Positions 1 to 7,127 of a stretch of 22,258 bases of DNA are shown here, piece by piece; the first letter of the stretch is position 1; the number at the start of each line of letters is the position of its first letter. The notes beneath the pieces were generated by a model that worked only from the letters and a program-made list of their open reading frames with translations, did no database searches and had not been told where the DNA came from. A program made the position numbers and the translations under genes. The stretch comes from an uncultured Fretibacterium sp. (GTDB taxonomy: Bacteria > Synergistota > Synergistia > Synergistales > Aminobacteriaceae). The stretch lies in NCBI GenBank assembly GCA_937892105.1, contig CALAUZ010000229.1:1-22258 (forward strand), read 5' to 3'.

Positions 1-1
1 C

Positions 2-512
2 CTTCGCCTAGAACTATGTGATTCACCGAATGTGTGAGATATTATCATATGTGCAAATATAAAACAAAGGTAAGAATTTAATACCTAGAATAAAGATTAC
101 CCCGCTTTTCGAGAGCAGGATATATCTTATCGTGGAGAACACAGACGATTTGGCGGGAAGGGAAAGTGTATGCGCTGAGGATTTGAGGGGGCGAGTATTG
201 ATGGTTGGAGGAGGTTCGCCGCCGGAATTGAGGGCGGTACAGCAAAGGATAATAGATACTGTTCACGTGCAATACTTCAACAGCAATGACCGTGAGACAA
301 CGCTAACGAACATCAAGGCTCACAGGGGTATATGTCTTGCGCCCGGTTTTCTGAACGACCATAACGGCGAGTTTTCGTGGGTACCGTTTGAGTGTCCAGA
401 AAAGATATGCTGTGTTCTTTGCACACATTCAGGGGACAAACGGGAGAGTGTGAGGGATTTTGTGAAGCTCTTGCAGAAGATGTATAGAGAACGCCCGGAG
501 TTCATGGCCTGA
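2..512 (+). pseudogene. Decayed LysR-type regulator, C-terminal effector domain only
   Basis: From about position 63 the frame reads without interruption to the TGA at 510-512 and resembles the C-terminal half of a LysR effector-binding domain: ITPLFESRIYLIVENTDDLA, then EDLRGRVLMVGG, then CLAPGFLNDHNG and a closing helix VRDFVKLLQKMY. The readable frame starts upstream of the GTG at 132, with no start codon and a TAA at 60-62, so the GTG is not a natural start. Just before that TAA, frame 2 (38-61) gives DIIICANIKQ, which looks like the preceding strand of the same domain, and an in-frame TGA lies at 35-37. This means at least one frameshift near 60-65 and one nonsense codon. The N-terminal helix-turn-helix is absent or lies beyond the window edge. 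Family assignment is from motif recognition; the decay is seen directly. Confidence 0.72.
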
Positions 513-541
513 TTTCACCAGTCTCCGGGAAATGTTACGAG

Positions 542-715
542 TTACTTTTTGCTGAACATCATTCCGAGAAACCACCACGGAATTATGAACCAGCCGAGAA
601 GTGCTCCCCAAATAAGTCTCTGTGTGAATAAGTCATAGCCGATAACTATTTTACCCTTCCAGATTGTGTGAGGTACAGCCAAGTACCCCAAGATCACGTA
701 TATGATAAGCGGCAT
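542..715 (-). CDS. Small membrane protein, 57 residues
   Basis: A 57-codon frame starts at the ATG at 715-713 and ends with TAA at 544-542. The product begins MPLIIYVILGYLAVPHTIWK and has two hydrophobic stretches: about residues 2-17, and about 35-53, which is rich in Trp and Gly (WGALLGWFIIPWWFLGMMF). It ends in a basic FSKK. The start lies 2 nt after the stop of the upstream membrane-protein gene, so the two are almost certainly co-transcribed and probably translationally coupled. A small inner-membrane protein with a short charged loop is the most that can be said; I do not recognise the family. It converges on the LysR remnant, with about 29 nt between the two 3' ends and no clear terminator. 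Confidence 0.6.
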   Translation of the reverse strand: MPLIIYVILGYLAVPHTIWKGKIVIGYDLFTQRLIWGALLGWFIIPWWFLGMMFSKK

Positions 716-717
716 GT

Positions 718-1143
718 CTAACTTTCTCCCTTAGCTTTTTTGTCCTCAAGTTGCTCCTGTAATTGCTTGATTTTCTGACGATGAGCATCGAAGTGAGAAA
801 ACCCCGCAGCTACAGCTGTAAAGAATGCACCACCCAACACATCATCATGAGCTAATCCCTGTTTCTCGTCCCCAGAGAAAACCAGCCCTTGAGGATCTAG
901 AGCATATGCCGCAATGAACAGTCCTACAGTAACCCACAGTACAGTACGCGCATACTGTTTTCTCTTCATTGCCATGTATCCTCCTGCAATGAGTAAGCCC
1001 GCTGCTGCACAAGCTATCATCATTGGCAGAGGCAGTGAGCCTATTCCTGCTCCAGCCGACATAGTGCTTGTGAGTGTTTCACCCGCCATGGAAAGGTATC
1101 CCGCTCCTCCTATTAAAGCTATTACGAACGCTACAATGTGCAC
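718..1143 (-). CDS. Integral membrane protein with coiled-coil tail, unknown function
   Basis: I prefer the GTG at 1143-1141, preceded by AAAGGA at 11 nt, over the TTG at 1203-1201 that would add 20 residues. That gives 141 residues. Three to four hydrophobic segments follow: VHIVAFVIALIGGAGYL at the N-terminus, PMMIACAAAGLLIAGGYMAM, TVLWVTVGLFIAAYAL, and a weaker VLGGAFFTAVAAGF. The tail (KIKQLQEQLEDKKAKGES) is charged and likely helical or coiled-coil. The central two-helix part, small-residue-rich with a basic KRKQYAR loop, superficially recalls VirB2/TrbC pilin subunits, but no other type IV secretion gene is visible, so I do not assign that. It is followed after 2 nt by the 57-residue membrane protein. 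Confidence 0.6.
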   Translation of the reverse strand: MHIVAFVIALIGGAGYLSMAGETLTSTMSAGAGIGSLPLPMMIACAAAGLLIAGGYMAMKRKQYARTVLWVTVGLFIAAYALDPQGLVFSGDEKQGLAHDDVLGGAFFTAVAAGFSHFDAHRQKIKQLQEQLEDKKAKGES

Positions 1144-1454
1144 AGATAAAACCGTCCTTTCTTGAATAATAAAGTAGCACGTAACCCAAACAGACAAATC
1201 CAAAGAAACCTTGTGGTATAATTAGCGCAAGATAAACTAAAAGATATAAGCTACTTAAGTTATGTGCTTTCCTCTTGATTGTATAGAAAGTATTATAACA
1301 TAAAAGGGCATTCTTTTAGTTTGTTCTATATTTATTTAAATAATTTTACTTAAATAATCACTTCCATTCCTCAACTTCTTAAAAATCAAATTCTGATTGG
1401 TATAATACATAAAAAAATTCAGATAATCGAATGCATCTGCCCAGGGGGATATAA
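1144..1454. other. AT-rich divergent intergenic region
   Basis: This 311-nt stretch separates the minus-strand membrane-protein pair from the plus-strand 519-residue gene. It is much richer in A+T than the flanking genes and I see no convincing coding frame or RNA fold. It holds two plus-strand extended -10 matches, TGGTATAAT at 1214-1222 and 1398-1406; the second is well placed for the downstream gene. AT-rich direct repetition (TTTAAATAAT and TTAAATAAT) lies around 1335-1359. The promoter of the minus-strand pair must also be here, but no clear hexamer pair stands out. Confidence 0.5.
1398..1406 (+). promoter_or_regulatory. Extended -10 promoter element upstream of the 519-residue gene
   Basis: TGGTATAAT is a perfect extended -10 (TGN plus TATAAT) 48 nt upstream of the ATG at 1455. 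No good -35 is present at 17 nt, as expected for an extended -10 promoter. A strong ribosome-binding site, AGGGGG, lies 7 nt before the ATG. Confidence 0.5.
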
Positions 1455-3014
1455 ATGCCATCTTTCAAGCTCTCAAGCGCATCTATCAGGCGAATTACCA
1501 CAGCTTTCAAGCGTTACCAGAAAATACGCAGCCTCATACTCAGGAACGTTGACGAATATATCTCCGACTTCATGAACTTCAAAGGAACTCCGCAGGACAG
1601 AGAAGAATACCTCGAAGAAAAATACAGGCTTCGAGAACCTAAAGAGAATTACATTACCGCCGGAACTAGTGGAAATGTATTGTTTTACGTCAGCGAAATA
1701 GCACTGCTTACGGGGCGAGACACTTCATCAATATCAAGGACGCTTTCACAGATGGAACGTTCAGAGGGCTGGTACTCAAGGCTTTTCGCTCTCAGAAAGG
1801 AAACTAAATCGGCTAACAATAACACTATCTACGCTTATGACCGGAAAATTTTTGACTTAATCATTGACTACAGGGAACATAAATATCTCGAACGCATAAA
1901 AAACGCTGGCGGTAAAAATTATTCTGAGGCCGTCCGTTACTGGAATTACCTGAAAAAAACTGAACACTGCGGAAAAAATGAAGCCTCAGACAGCAGGATT
2001 GCAGAACTTCATGACGATGACAGCGAATTAACCGAGCTTCCCGAAATCCCTCCCGTAGGCTGGAAGGACGTAATCAACATAATCGGCTCTAAACTCTTCA
2101 GCGTCAGAACTGACATGATATTTGCGTTTGCTTTTGCCGTTACTTTTGGAATAGCTAGAAGATGGACAGTGCTAATTCCTATTTTCGCGGCAGTATCGGC
2201 AGCACTTCTCATTGTGTTTGCGTTAATGCTCAGGCACAGGGCTGAACACTCAGAGATTTTCGCGGAGGCAGGAGCAGTAATGACACTTCTTGCTATATTC
2301 TGGGGAGTTAATTTGACGATGGAGAATGGGATTTACACTCCAGGCGGTACGGTGATGAACCTTACTACTCCTGAACCGTCAATAAAACTTGATGTTACTC
2401 GCGGCGAATATGCTGGTTGGGATAATAGTCCCCTTGTTTTTTTCGTGAATGCCGACAATGAGGCAGACATAAAGAATATTTTTTACTGCACAGACTCTGA
2501 CACCGAATATAAATCTTCAGGACTTAATTACACGGGTATTAATCTTTGGCTTACTCCTGACATAAAGACAAACATAATTACGCTGTACGTAAAATATATA
2601 GACATGAAAGATAAAGAACACGGGCCGTATAAATTCACATTTGACGTAGAGAAGGAACGCTTCAATTCCGGGAAAAACGCTTTACTCAATGACCCTGATA
2701 TTATCAGTTTCACGCGAAGAAGACAGACGACGCTCATACACACCCTTCTGAATGACACTGTAAGGGCAGTACATTACGGAATTAGCAGCAGGAAGCCAGA
2801 CAGAATATATATTCCAGACTTCAGCAAAGATTATGACAAATATAGGTCTAATATTGTTGATGAGGTAATCAGCAGGGTTAATGAAGATGTTGACTTCGTT
2901 AGCCTCTACACTGAGTTCACGGACGGAACATCATCTGACATTCACATAAAGGAAACTGAAAGGGGCATACGAAATAACCATACCCCTTCCGTAAATGAGG
3001 CAATCAGCCTGTAA
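1455..3014 (+). CDS. Membrane-anchored protein with probable N-terminal HTH and extracytoplasmic C-terminus
   Basis: 519 residues, strong ribosome-binding site, unrecognised family. Residues about 74-150 look like a winged-helix fold: VLFYVSEIALLTGRDTSSIS resembles the first helices and turn, followed by RTLSQMERSEGW as a candidate recognition helix and the NNNTIYAYDRK stretch as a wing. A charged acidic linker (about 175-200) leads to three hydrophobic segments at about 221-234, 238-259 and 270-286. The remaining ~230 residues are mostly polar, probably beta-rich and outside the membrane, ending with a helical region rich in Arg/Asp. The order cytoplasmic DNA-binding part, membrane, outside sensor would match ToxR/CadC-like one-component regulators in architecture, though not in sequence. 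Function is inferred from layout only. Its 3' end overlaps the convergent symporter gene by 11 nt, so no terminator separates them. Confidence 0.6.
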   Translation: MPSFKLSSASIRRITTAFKRYQKIRSLILRNVDEYISDFMNFKGTPQDREEYLEEKYRLREPKENYITAGTSGNVLFYVSEIALLTGRDTSSISRTLSQMERSEGWYSRLFALRKETKSANNNTIYAYDRKIFDLIIDYREHKYLERIKNAGGKNYSEAVRYWNYLKKTEHCGKNEASDSRIAELHDDDSELTELPEIPPVGWKDVINIIGSKLFSVRTDMIFAFAFAVTFGIARRWTVLIPIFAAVSAALLIVFALMLRHRAEHSEIFAEAGAVMTLLAIFWGVNLTMENGIYTPGGTVMNLTTPEPSIKLDVTRGEYAGWDNSPLVFFVNADNEADIKNIFYCTDSDTEYKSSGLNYTGINLWLTPDIKTNIITLYVKYIDMKDKEHGPYKFTFDVEKERFNSGKNALLNDPDIISFTRRRQTTLIHTLLNDTVRAVHYGISSRKPDRIYIPDFSKDYDKYRSNIVDEVISRVNEDVDFVSLYTEFTDGTSSDIHIKETERGIRNNHTPSVNEAISL

Positions 3015-4230
3015 CTTTCTCCAAGTTCTCTATGCCGATACCATGCTTCTCCGCGTAACCAGTAAGTATCAAGGTCAATGCTCCGTCGCCAGTAACGTTG
3101 CAGGCTGTCCCGAAGCTGTCCTGAAGCGCAAATATCGTCAGCATTAACGCCGTACCCGTCGCGTCAAATCCGAGAACACCCGTAATCAGTCCCAGTGATG
3201 CCATAACCGTACCGCCGGGAACTCCAGGTGCGCCAATCGCGAATACTCCCAGCAACAGGCAGAAAAGTACCATGTTGCCGACAGATGGATATACGCCGTA
3301 AAGTATCTTTGACACTGCCATAACGAAGAATGTCTCAGTCATTACTGACCCGCAAAGGTGAATGTTTGCGAAAAGCGGAATGCCGAAATTCACCATGTCA
3401 TCTCTAAGCGTAGGCTCTGATTTCTTCGCGCATGTCAACGCTACTGACAGCGTAGCAGCACTCGACATTGTTCCTACAGCTGTCATGTACGCAGGCCCGT
3501 AATTCCTGATTATGTTCAAAGGGTTACGGCCCGAATACACTCCGGCGATAAAGTAAAGCAATGCCATCCAGATATAGTGCCCGGCCATTACTATCAAGAT
3601 TATTACGAGGAATACAGGGAGCTGTTCAGTGATTGACCCCTCGTAAGCAAGCTGGCAGAATGTCGTTCCAATCAGGAAGGGAAGTACTGGAATCAGAAAT
3701 TGTGTTACTATACTTAGAACTATCTGCTGGAACTCCTCAAGAAGAGCTATTATAGTTCTGCTCCTGTTCCACGCCGCTGCAAGTCCCACCAGAACAGACA
3801 CAAATAACGCTGACATTACCGGCATGACCTGAGGGATTGAGAGTTTGAAGACAACTTCAGGGAGAGATCTCAAACCGCCTGCAGTTGACGCAATGTTAAG
3901 TATAGGGATTATCGCATAGCCTGCCGCTGTTGCCGAGAACGCCGCGCCTATTGATGAAACATACGCAAGAGTCAGCGCAAGAAGCAGCATTCTTGAGGCG
4001 TTGCTGCCCATTCGAGTTATCGAGGGAGCGACAAAACCGATGATGATTAACGGGACACAGAAATTAAGGAACTGGCCGGCTATGTAGTGGACAGTTACGA
4101 TGATGTTGAGAAGGGCTTTGCAGATTGAAGAGCCTTCGATTGAGGAGAGCCACAAGCCGACTAACATTCCAAGAACGAGTGCGGCTATCAGCTTGAACGG
4201 CAGAGAACTTGTGAAACCTTTACTGCTCAT
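3004..4230 (-). CDS. SDF/DAACS-family amino acid:cation symporter, likely neutral amino acid
   Basis: 408 residues, typical length for the glutamate/dicarboxylate symporter family, with about eight hydrophobic segments. Family marks are the HP1 serine-rich loop (TMSSAATLSV, about 254-263), the HP2 region (AIGAPGVPGG, 331-340) and the TM8 motif DSFGTACNVTGDGA (371-384). In TM8 the Arg that binds the acidic side chain in GltPh-type transporters (DxxRT) is Gly374, while Thr375, Asn378 and Asp382 are kept. The TM7 NMDGT is replaced by HLCGS (291-295). Loss of the Arg argues against glutamate/aspartate and for a neutral substrate. The position 55 nt downstream of the cysteine desulfidase, with an AGGAGGT ribosome-binding site, makes cysteine or serine uptake the natural guess; the substrate is inference. 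Confidence 0.88.
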   Translation of the reverse strand: MSSKGFTSSLPFKLIAALVLGMLVGLWLSSIEGSSICKALLNIIVTVHYIAGQFLNFCVPLIIIGFVAPSITRMGSNASRMLLLALTLAYVSSIGAAFSATAAGYAIIPILNIASTAGGLRSLPEVVFKLSIPQVMPVMSALFVSVLVGLAAAWNRSRTIIALLEEFQQIVLSIVTQFLIPVLPFLIGTTFCQLAYEGSITEQLPVFLVIILIVMAGHYIWMALLYFIAGVYSGRNPLNIIRNYGPAYMTAVGTMSSAATLSVALTCAKKSEPTLRDDMVNFGIPLFANIHLCGSVMTETFFVMAVSKILYGVYPSVGNMVLFCLLLGVFAIGAPGVPGGTVMASLGLITGVLGFDATGTALMLTIFALQDSFGTACNVTGDGALTLILTGYAEKHGIGIENLEKVTG

Positions 4231-4285
4231 GTTGAGATTACCTCCTGTGAAATTTTATTCTGAAAGTTTACACCATTATGCAATT

Positions 4286-5590
4286 TTAGAGGCACGAATC
4301 TACGTCAACTCTGTCGATCATGACATTAAGTATTTCCCTGTCAGTCTCCTTCATGCCTATTTTACCTATGTAGCCCATATTCTTTATTGTGTGTTCAACA
4401 TCATCTTCGACAAAGCCTTCACCGCCCCTGAACTCGTCATAATTCATGCTCATATGGTGAGCGAGTATTGCAGCGTGAACAGACGATGCAATTTTCGCGG
4501 CACAGCTGGGTTTTGCGCCATCACAGACTATGCCTCCGACATTCGCCAGAGTGTTCGTGATTGTACGGCCTATGCTTGCGTAATCCCCTCCGGCCATGTA
4601 CGTTATTGCCGCCCCTGCGCCTGAAGCAGCACTTACAGCCCCGCAGAACGCAGAGAGTGAGCCTATGTAGTGCTTAATGTAGACAGATACGAGATTGCTG
4701 ACGGCCAAAGCTCTGTACATTTTCTCACGCGATATCCGCCATCTTTCAGCATATTCAACAACTGGAAGGGTTACTGTTATACCCTGATTTCCGCTCCCTG
4801 AGTTTATGATTACCGGAAGTGGACAGCCGCTCATTCTTGCATCACTTCCGGCGGCAGCTCTTGCACACGCGCAGGTTCTTACATCATCGCCCCAAGTCTC
4901 AATTATTGTCTTGCCGATACATGCGCCCCATTTGTTGTCGAGACCCTCCTGTGATATTCTGATGTTGTATTCTGTCTGGCGGTCAAAAACTTCCGCAACG
5001 TCTGAAATTTCCAGAGTATCAGCAAAATCTATAATCCCCCGTAAAGTCATCATGCTTTTGTCTGCTGAAGATTTTTCTGTCTGAACGCTGACTTTTTCGG
5101 GTAAATGTCCGCTAATGATTGTGTCATCGCGTTTTATGAGAGTGATATTCGTGTGGAAGTTCTCAATTCTGACGGTTGATGAGTGTCCGTTTCCCTGTGC
5201 CGTAACCTCGATGTAGAGATTGGGGACATCTTCCGCGAGAGAGACATCACAGATATTTTCACGGACTAGTTTACGTGTAAGAGAACGTGCTTCATCGGTT
5301 GCCGCAGAAATGACTTCAAGCTCCTTTGACGCGTCCCCGCCGACTGCTCCGAGTACTGCCGCTGCCTCAATGCCTTTCTGTCCGCCTGAATTGGGAACGA
5401 TTACGCCTTTGACGTTTTTGACGATGTTGCCGGAACATGAGACATGAAGGTGTGTAATGTCTTCGCCTAATACTTCTTTTGCTTTTGCCGACGCGTAGGC
5501 TATTGCGATGGGTTCGGTACAGCCCATTGCTGGTACTAGTTCTTCCCTGAGAATTGCAACGTAATTTTCGTATTGTTCACGTGAAAGCAT
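4286..5590 (-). CDS. cyuA: L-cysteine desulfidase (CyuA/YhaM, UPF0597 family)
   Basis: 434 residues, the normal size for the family, which converts L-cysteine to pyruvate, ammonia and sulfide using an oxygen-sensitive [4Fe-4S] cluster rather than PLP. Conserved segments are in order: AMGCTEPIAIAYASAKA with Cys24; SCSGNIVKNVKGVIVPNSGG; KWGACIGKTI; INSGSGNQGITVTLPV (about 262-277); IGSLSAFCGAVSAASGAG with Cys316; and GGIVCDGAKPSCAAKIASS with Cys356 and Cys363. Cys24 and the last three are the likely cluster ligands. Start is ATG at 5590-5588 after GGGGGAA. It is the first gene of a two-gene operon with the symporter. A 176-bp copy of its 5' end lies at 6745-6920. Serine dehydratase alpha-chain-like proteins are related, but the overall pattern fits desulfidase. 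Confidence 0.88.
   Translation of the reverse strand: MLSREQYENYVAILREELVPAMGCTEPIAIAYASAKAKEVLGEDITHLHVSCSGNIVKNVKGVIVPNSGGQKGIEAAAVLGAVGGDASKELEVISAATDEARSLTRKLVRENICDVSLAEDVPNLYIEVTAQGNGHSSTVRIENFHTNITLIKRDDTIISGHLPEKVSVQTEKSSADKSMMTLRGIIDFADTLEISDVAEVFDRQTEYNIRISQEGLDNKWGACIGKTIIETWGDDVRTCACARAAAGSDARMSGCPLPVIINSGSGNQGITVTLPVVEYAERWRISREKMYRALAVSNLVSVYIKHYIGSLSAFCGAVSAASGAGAAITYMAGGDYASIGRTITNTLANVGGIVCDGAKPSCAAKIASSVHAAILAHHMSMNYDEFRGGEGFVEDDVEHTIKNMGYIGKIGMKETDREILNVMIDRVDVDSCL
5415..5590 (-). repeat. Direct repeat, copy 1 (5' end of cyuA)
   Basis: This 176-bp segment matches 6745-6920 without indels at an offset of exactly 1330 nt. I count seven mismatches, about 96% identity. It covers the start codon to about codon 59 of cyuA. 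Both copies are followed by a diverged upstream region that still shares the words GGCAATTATATAT. Confidence 0.95.
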
Positions 5591-5676
5591 AAATTTATTC
5601 CCCCTTGAATATATATAAATGTCCGTTAGTTATCGGCAATTATATATCTATCACATCAAGAGGGAACTAAGTATCG

Positions 5677-6630
5677 TTACTTGCGCTTCTTATTTGTTGC
5701 TTTATGTCCCTTTTGCAGCTTCTCCAACTCAGGCGCAAGATTCGTCCAGTCCTCCGTAGTCAAATCCTTAATACTGGATATTCCATGCTTCTTCATGTAT
5801 GGGATTAACACCGCTTTATATTCCTCTGGCATTGCGCTCATAATGTCAGTCCCTGAAGCTGCGTCATCATCTTCGAACTGTTTTTTTCTGAGTTCATCAG
5901 CCATAGCTCCCATGTCCTTATCTGTAAGAGCTTCCCTGTTCGTGATACCGTGTTTTTTCATGTATGCTTGTTCAACTGACATGTAATCATTGTATAGTTT
6001 CTCTTGTTCTTTCTCTTGTTGGGCATATCTTTCTGAACGTTCAGGCTTTATATCAGTTGCCTTCATTGTCAGATAAACGTAGAAATACTCTCTGGGTTTT
6101 TTGTCGCCGTTAGTAACTTCAAGGTAATACTTCTCGTTTTTTGGGGACACTTTAACTTCCGCGAAACCATTACTCACAGATAAAAGAACCCTGCCTTTGC
6201 TGTCAAGCAGCCTAGCAGAGTAATCGCCTTGATAGTCCTGGTTAAAGCCGAATAATACCTTGTCGCTGTAGCTGATTATTTCAACGGGATTCTTAGGGTT
6301 AATTAACCCTGTTTTCTCTGTAGGAATTTTTGCTGCCTGTTTCCTCACTCCTGAACCTTGCGGCTTAAGCATCGTTCCTTCTCTGATTTAGGCGGAATCC
6401 TCGGTGGGATCCTCCTTATAGGCCAAGTATTTCAAATAAGCCCACTGCTCTTTACCCGAGACCGAGAGGTAGTCTATAGGGTTGAAGACTATCCTATTGT
6501 TTCCGCCGGTCAATTTCTCAACATTGGCGATGACAATGTGAAATATAGAATCCATTCCAGCGAATGAATATCTTGCCGTGAAATTCAAAAATATCACAGC
6601 ACAAATGACCAAACACATCAGCTTTTTCAT
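5677..6630 (-). pseudogene. Secreted protein with two YMKKHGI repeats, split by an in-frame TAA
   Basis: The first part (6630-6388, 80 residues) starts with a clear signal peptide (MKKLMCLVICAVIFLNF... SFAG) after AGGAGG at 8 nt. It ends at a TAA (6390-6388). The second part (6372-5677, 231 residues) begins five codons later in the same reading frame, has no signal peptide, and contains a beta-rich stretch (about 28-105), a charged helix, and two copies of a ~31-residue unit beginning VEQAYMKKHGIT (133) and VLIPYMKKHGIS (188). Read through, this would be one exported protein of about 316 residues. The simplest reading is one gene broken by a nonsense codon. The alternative is two genes, since AGAAGGA lies 4 nt before the second ATG. 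Family not recognised. The basic C-terminus ends KATNKKRK. Confidence 0.6.
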
Positions 6631-6662
6631 TGTTCTTTCCTCCTATTGTCCATAATAAAATT

Positions 6663-6691
6663 ATTATAATTTTTTAGCATAATATTTACAA
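6663..6691 (-). promoter_or_regulatory. Sigma-70-type promoter of the split secreted-protein gene
   Basis: On the minus strand TTGTAA (6691-6686), a 17-nt spacer, and a perfect TATAAT (6668-6663) stand about 33 nt before the ATG at 6630, with AGGAGG between. The promoter sits between the gene and the truncated cyuA copy, so the split gene has its own transcription start. Confidence 0.75.
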
Positions 6692-6701
6692 GAATACTAT
6701 A

Positions 6702-6920
6702 CTAAAAAAATTTTGCTGGATTTGATATTATTATATAATTTACATTTTTGACGATGTTGCCGGAACATGAAACATGAATGTGTGTAATGTCTGCGCCTAA
6801 TACTTCTTTTGCTTTTGCTGACGCGTAGGCTATTGCGATGGGTTCGGTACAGCCCATTGCGGGTACTAGTTCTTCCCTGAGAATTGCAACGTAATTTTCG
6901 TATTGCTCACGTGAAATCAT
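6702..6920 (-). pseudogene. Truncated duplicate of L-cysteine desulfidase (N-terminal 59 residues)
   Basis: The frame starts at the ATG at 6920-6918 and copies the first 59 residues of CyuA almost exactly (MISREQYENYVAILREELV; changes at positions 2, 43 and 48), including the cluster cysteine in GCTEP. After SGNIVKNV the homology stops abruptly at about 6745 and 13 unrelated codons (NYIIISNPAKFF) lead to a stop at 6702. It lacks all other cluster cysteines and cannot be a working enzyme. Its ribosome-binding site (AAAGGGAG) and upstream sequence look intact, so it may still be transcribed. It lies divergently to the iscR-like gene. Confidence 0.9.
6745..6920 (-). repeat. Direct repeat, copy 2 (5' end of truncated cyuA copy)
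   Basis: Matches 5415-5590 over 176 bp with seven mismatches and no gaps. Together the two copies flank a 1154-bp unique segment that carries the split secreted-protein gene. Confidence 0.95.
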
Positions 6921-6988
6921 GAGAGTTAAACTCCCTTTCGTATTTGAATTTCTGGCAATTATATATTAGAGTTGACCATCAGAATTGA

Positions 6989-7004
6989 GTAATGTGAACA
7001 TTAC
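6989..7004. promoter_or_regulatory. Perfect 16-bp palindrome, candidate operator
   Basis: GTAATGT-GA-ACATTAC has two perfect 7-bp arms around a 2-nt centre. It lies in the divergent region between the truncated cyuA copy and the iscR-like gene, about 70 nt upstream of the start at 6920 and about 55 nt upstream of the candidate iscR-like promoter. Too short and lacking a T-tract for a terminator, it looks like a binding site for a dimeric regulator. Confidence 0.5.
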
Positions 7005-7058
7005 AATGGCTTGCAAAAAATTTTTCACTTCTATTGGAGAATAAATCGCAAGTTAATC

Positions 7059-7087
7059 TTGATGAATTTTATCGGATATGCTATCCT
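7059..7087 (+). promoter_or_regulatory. Candidate promoter of the iscR-nifS-iscU operon
   Basis: TTGATG (7059-7064), a 17-nt spacer and TATCCT (7082-7087) lie about 40 nt before the TTG start at 7128. Each hexamer matches consensus at four of six positions. A small inverted repeat overlaps the -10. Confidence 0.45.
7074..7086. promoter_or_regulatory. Inverted repeat GGATA-TGC-TATCC over the -10, candidate autoregulatory operator
   Basis: Two perfect 5-bp arms around TGC cover the candidate -10 of the Fe-S operon. Rrf2-family regulators commonly repress their own operon from such a position. Short arms make chance occurrence possible. Confidence 0.35.
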
Positions 7088-7127
7088 TTGCCCCGTCAAA
7101 ATTGGTCAGAAAGGAGAAATTTTTTCG

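Noticed and set aside
718..1203. VirB2/TrbC pilin identity for the membrane protein
   Set aside because: Only the two-helix layout is similar; no ATPase, VirB3 or other transfer gene is seen and the coiled-coil tail does not fit.
1200..1454. Possible RNA gene or riboswitch in the AT-rich intergenic region
   Set aside because: No extended stem, conserved core or terminator-like hairpin was found; only promoter-like words.
4100..4624. 174-codon plus-strand frame over the symporter/cyuA junction
   Set aside because: Antisense to two conserved genes, no homology or ribosome-binding site.
5408..6920. Insertion sequence or composite transposon bounded by the direct repeats
   Set aside because: The repeats are coding cyuA sequence, there is no transposase between them and no terminal inverted repeats were found.
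7011..7127. Thirty-nine extra N-terminal residues of the iscR-like gene from an upstream start
   Set aside because: No family homology, crosses the candidate promoter, and the TTG at 7128 has a ribosome-binding site and gives the IscR cysteine numbering.
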